A stretch of DNA of 16,639 bases from CAZVEV01 sp964625865 (GTDB lineage Bacteria; Planctomycetota; Phycisphaerae; SM23-33), in assembly GCA_964625865.1 (NCBI GenBank), contig CAZVEV010000115.1:1-16639 (forward strand), read 5' to 3'. Below are positions 13,911 to 16,639 of this stretch, in pieces (positions within the stretch are counted from its first letter, which is position 1; the number at the start of each line of letters is the position of its first letter). The notes below the pieces were generated by a model. The model ran no database searches. It worked only from the letters and a program-made list of their open reading frames with translations, and was not told the DNA's origin. The position numbers and the translations under genes are program-made.

Positions 13911-16568
13911 ATGAAGACGACTCACCTTGGAATCGTGCTGTCAGGCATGCTGCTGATTGCGGCCCATTCGACGCGGGCGGCCGCCGAAGTCAAAGCCGCC
14001 GCCCGGACCGCCTCGCTGCCGTGGTGCGTCTACGACGGGTTTGACGGGCCGGGCAAGGGCATCCGCGTGGTGCTGATCTCCGGCGACGAGGAGTACCGCT
14101 CGGAAGAGGCCCTGCCGCAACTGGGCAAGATCCTCGCAAGACACCACGGCTTCACGTGCACGGTCCTGTTCGCGATCGACCCCAAGACGGGCCTGATCGA
14201 CCCGACCGTCGCGACGAACATCCCCGGTCTGGAGGCCCTGAAGTCCGCCGACGTGATGATCATCGCCACGCGCTTCCGCGACCTGCCCGACGAGCAGATG
14301 AAGCACATCGCCGACTACGTCGCGGCGGGCAAGCCGATTATCGGCATGCGGACGGCGACCCACGCGTTCAAGATCGCCAAGGGCAAGACCTACGCCAAGT
14401 GGAGCTACAAGTCCAAGCAGTGGGACGGCGGGTTCGGCAGGCAGATCCTGGGCGAGACGTGGATAGCCCACCACGGGCGACACGGCAAGCAGAGCACGCG
14501 GGGGGTCATCGCGCCGGGCGCGAAGACCCACCCGATCGTCCGCGGCTGCGACGACATCTGGGGCCCCACGGACGTCTACCGCGTCCGCCTGCCCATGCCC
14601 GCCGGCTGCAGGCCCCTGGTGTTCGGACAGGTGCTCACGGGCATGAAGCCGGGCGACGGGCCGCTGACGGGCAAGCCCAACGACCCGATGATGCCCGTCG
14701 CCTGGACCCGAACGTACCAGGCGGCGCCGGGCAAGACGGGCAAGGTCTTCACCACCACGATGGGCGCCGCGACGGACCTGGCCAGCGAGGGCGTCCGCCG
14801 AATGCTCGTTAACGCCACCTACTGGGCCGCCGGGCTGGCCGACAAGATCGACGCCAAGGCCAACGTGGACGTCGTCGGCACGTACAAGCCGACGCCGTTC
14901 GGGTTCGGCAAGTTCATCAAGGGCGTCCGCCCCGCCGACCACGCGATGAAGCAGGCCGCCCCAGGCGACGGACCGGATCGGCGAAACGTCGAAACCGGCT
15001 CGGTCATTCCCTCAATCAGCTACGCCGACCAGCCGTACATCGCCGTCACGCCCAAAGGCGAGTGGGTCTGCGTGCTGACCACGGGCAAGGGACGCGAAGG
15101 TGCGAGCGGGCAGCACGTGGTGGCCTCCACCAGCACGGACCGGGGCAAGACCTGGTCGAAGCTCGTCGCCATCGAGTCGCCGGACGGCCCGGCGGCATCG
15201 TGGGCGTGTCCGCTGGTGACGCCCTTCGGCCGCGTGTACGCGTTCTACACGTACAACGGCGACAACGTCGACCTCGGCCGCAACGACGTGCACGGGTGGT
15301 ACGCCTTCAAGTACTCCGACGACGGCGGGCGCTCCTGGTCGGCCAAACGCTACCGCCTGCCGCTCCGCGTCACGGCGTGCGACACGCTGAAGAAGGACGG
15401 CAAGACCGTGCAGATGTTCTGGGGCATCTGCAAGCCGATCGTCGCCGGCAAGACGGTGTACTTCTCGTTTACCAAGCTGGGCAAGTACTTCCTGGGCGAC
15501 GGCGAGGGCTGGCTGTTCGCCAGCGATAACATTCTGACCGAGCGCGACTCGGACAAGATCCGCTGGCGAATGGGGCCCGAAGGCGAGGTCGGGATCAGGC
15601 ACCCGGAGTACGGGTCCGTGCAGGAGGAGCACAACCTCGCGGCGCTGTCCAAGCCGGGCCACCTGATCTGCGTGTACCGCACGACCAAGGGCTTCCCTGC
15701 CGTCTCGTACACCCGCGACGGCGGACGGACCTGGAGCAAACCCGAGCCAATGCGATACCGCCCCGGCGGGCGCATCATCCGCCATCCGCGGGCCTGCCCG
15801 AAGATCTGGCGATGCACCAACGGGAAGTTCCTCTTCTGGTGCCACCAGAACGGCGGGACAAGCTACCACGGGCGCAACCCCGTCTGGCTGTGCGGCGGGG
15901 TCGAAGTCGACGGCGCGGTCCACTGGTCCGAGCCGGAGATCCTGCTCTATCACACCGACCCGAAGAAGCGCATGAGCTACCCCGACCTGGTCGAGACCGA
16001 CGGGCGCTACTGGGTGACCGAGACGGAAAAGGAGATCGCCCGGGTCCACGAGATCGATCCGACGTTGCTGGCCGGCCTGTGGGGCCAGTTCGACGCCAGG
16101 ACCGTCGCCCGGCGCGGCCTGGCCCTGTCGCTGGACGCCGCGCAGATCGCCAAGGCCCGCAAGACCGGCGCGGCCATGCCCAAACTGCCCGCCCTGTCCG
16201 ATCGCGGCGGGATCACCCTCGAGATGCAGATTAAACTCGCGAGCCTAGACGGCGGGCAGATCATCCTGGACAGCCGCCAGGGCGGCAAGGGCCCGGGCCT
16301 GACAGTGGCGACCACCAAGACCGGCACGCTCGCCCTGACCGTCACCGACGGCAAGCACACCGCCGCCTGGGACGTCGACAAGGGCCTGCTCAAGCCCAGC
16401 ACGTGGCATCACGTCACGTTCATCGTCGATGCCGGCCCCGCCATCATCATGTGCCTCGTCGACGGCCGCCTCTGCGACGGCGCCCCCCCCCCCCCCCCCG
16501 GCGGGGGGGGCCCCCCCCCCCCCCCCCCCCGTGGGGGGTGGGGGGGGGGGGGGGGGGGTCCCGGATGA
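13911..16568 (+). CDS. Secreted ThuA-like / sialidase-fold / LamG protein, 3' end unreliable
   Basis: ATG 13911 follows GGAAAGGA by about ten bases and opens a signal peptide (HLGIVLSGMLLIAAHSTRAAAE). Residues about 48-312 are a ThuA-type amidotransferase-like domain (IRVVLISGDEEYRSEE, GKPIIGMRTATHAF). Residues about 366-715 are a sialidase-fold propeller with three Asp boxes: STDRGKTWS near 408, SDDGGRSWS near 469 and TRDGGRTWS near 601. From about 766 a LamG/concanavalin domain begins (GGITLEMQIKLASLDGG) and is cut off. From 16483 the frame runs into C17, G8, C20 and G19 blocks and ends at an accidental TGA at 16568, so the true C-terminus is missing. It probably acts on a sugar outside the cytoplasm; the propeller's catalytic residues cannot be confirmed. 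The frame is open upstream to 13122 on the antisense of the J-domain gene, which is not part of it. Confidence 0.88.
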   Translation: MKTTHLGIVLSGMLLIAAHSTRAAAEVKAAARTASLPWCVYDGFDGPGKGIRVVLISGDEEYRSEEALPQLGKILARHHGFTCTVLFAIDPKTGLIDPTVATNIPGLEALKSADVMIIATRFRDLPDEQMKHIADYVAAGKPIIGMRTATHAFKIAKGKTYAKWSYKSKQWDGGFGRQILGETWIAHHGRHGKQSTRGVIAPGAKTHPIVRGCDDIWGPTDVYRVRLPMPAGCRPLVFGQVLTGMKPGDGPLTGKPNDPMMPVAWTRTYQAAPGKTGKVFTTTMGAATDLASEGVRRMLVNATYWAAGLADKIDAKANVDVVGTYKPTPFGFGKFIKGVRPADHAMKQAAPGDGPDRRNVETGSVIPSISYADQPYIAVTPKGEWVCVLTTGKGREGASGQHVVASTSTDRGKTWSKLVAIESPDGPAASWACPLVTPFGRVYAFYTYNGDNVDLGRNDVHGWYAFKYSDDGGRSWSAKRYRLPLRVTACDTLKKDGKTVQMFWGICKPIVAGKTVYFSFTKLGKYFLGDGEGWLFASDNILTERDSDKIRWRMGPEGEVGIRHPEYGSVQEEHNLAALSKPGHLICVYRTTKGFPAVSYTRDGGRTWSKPEPMRYRPGGRIIRHPRACPKIWRCTNGKFLFWCHQNGGTSYHGRNPVWLCGGVEVDGAVHWSEPEILLYHTDPKKRMSYPDLVETDGRYWVTETEKEIARVHEIDPTLLAGLWGQFDARTVARRGLALSLDAAQIAKARKTGAAMPKLPALSDRGGITLEMQIKLASLDGGQIILDSRQGGKGPGLTVATTKTGTLALTVTDGKHTAAWDVDKGLLKPSTWHHVTFIVDAGPAIIMCLVDGRLCDGAPPPPPGGGGPPPPPPRGGWGGGGGGPG
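16483..16558. other. Poly-C/poly-G blocks, probable assembly or read artefact
   Basis: Runs of C17 (16483-16499), G8 (16503-16510), C20 (16511-16530), G6 and G19 (16540-16558) follow one another with only a few other bases. They interrupt a conserved LamG domain in mid-strand, which argues that they are not genuine coding sequence. Confidence 0.7.
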
Positions 16569-16617
16569 CCCCCGGATGGTCCCCAGATGGTCCCCAGATG
16601 ATTCCCAGATGGTCTGG
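16563..16617. repeat. 11-bp tandem repeat, five units
   Basis: Five 11-base units follow the pattern (A/G)GATG(G/A)TCCCC: 16563-16573, 16574-16584, 16585-16595, 16596-16606 and 16607-16617. The units differ by one to four bases. The following 22 bases are AT-rich and unlike the rest of the window. Confidence 0.75.
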
Positions 16618-16639
16618 GAAAAATCGTAAAACAATTGAA

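Overview
This window looks like a chromosomal piece of a GC-rich Planctomycetota bacterium, perhaps Phycisphaerae-like. The assignment is inferred from gene content and not from a marker gene. It carries a secreted sulfatase, a ThuA-BNR-LamG fusion, a BNR_4 protein, a secreted zincin with an amidotransferase-like front domain, and a zinc-ribbon/transmembrane protein whose N-terminus has the 'C..C...LRV...AGKRGKCP.C' look common in planctomycetes. There is no rRNA, tRNA or CRISPR array that I can see.

Region 1 (1-4638) is the main discovery: the distal part of an integron gene-cassette array. Every ORF is on the + strand and begins 15-25 bases after a GTT core. Each ends in or beside a site with the architecture of an integron attC: a 7-base R'' box ending AAC (AAT in one site), a foldable stem, and an R' box GTTNNNN. 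Three sites are short (56 bp each: 797-852, 2215-2270, 4583-4638), with stems carrying an unpaired extrahelical base. Two are long, VCR-like and near-duplicates of each other (194-338 and 3836-3978). The cassettes encode a cut-off ORF, a 165-aa unknown protein, a 463-aa BNR_4 protein, a 555-aa amidotransferase-like/zincin protein and a 213-aa six-helix membrane protein. No integrase is present; from the array's polarity it should lie to the left of the window.

Region 2 (4639-6127) starts directly after the last attC and holds a type I sulfatase. A nested inverted repeat (6183-6268) separates it from region 3 (6307-9116), a two-gene unit of an iron-dependent alcohol dehydrogenase and an FGGY sugar kinase. 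Together these could oxidise and phosphorylate a polyol or sugar. A MITE/BIME-like element with 32-bp perfect inverted ends (9163-9309) follows.

Region 4 (9372-13112) holds hflX, a lone FliM-like protein with a TTG start, and a zinc-ribbon membrane protein. A convergent J-domain membrane protein (13128-13790, minus strand) probably has a leaderless transcript from an extended -10 promoter.

Region 5 (13911-16568) is a large secreted ThuA-like/sialidase-fold/LamG protein. Its 3' end runs into poly-C/poly-G blocks and an 11-bp tandem repeat; these look like an assembly or read-quality artefact at a contig end, so its C-terminus is not to be trusted.
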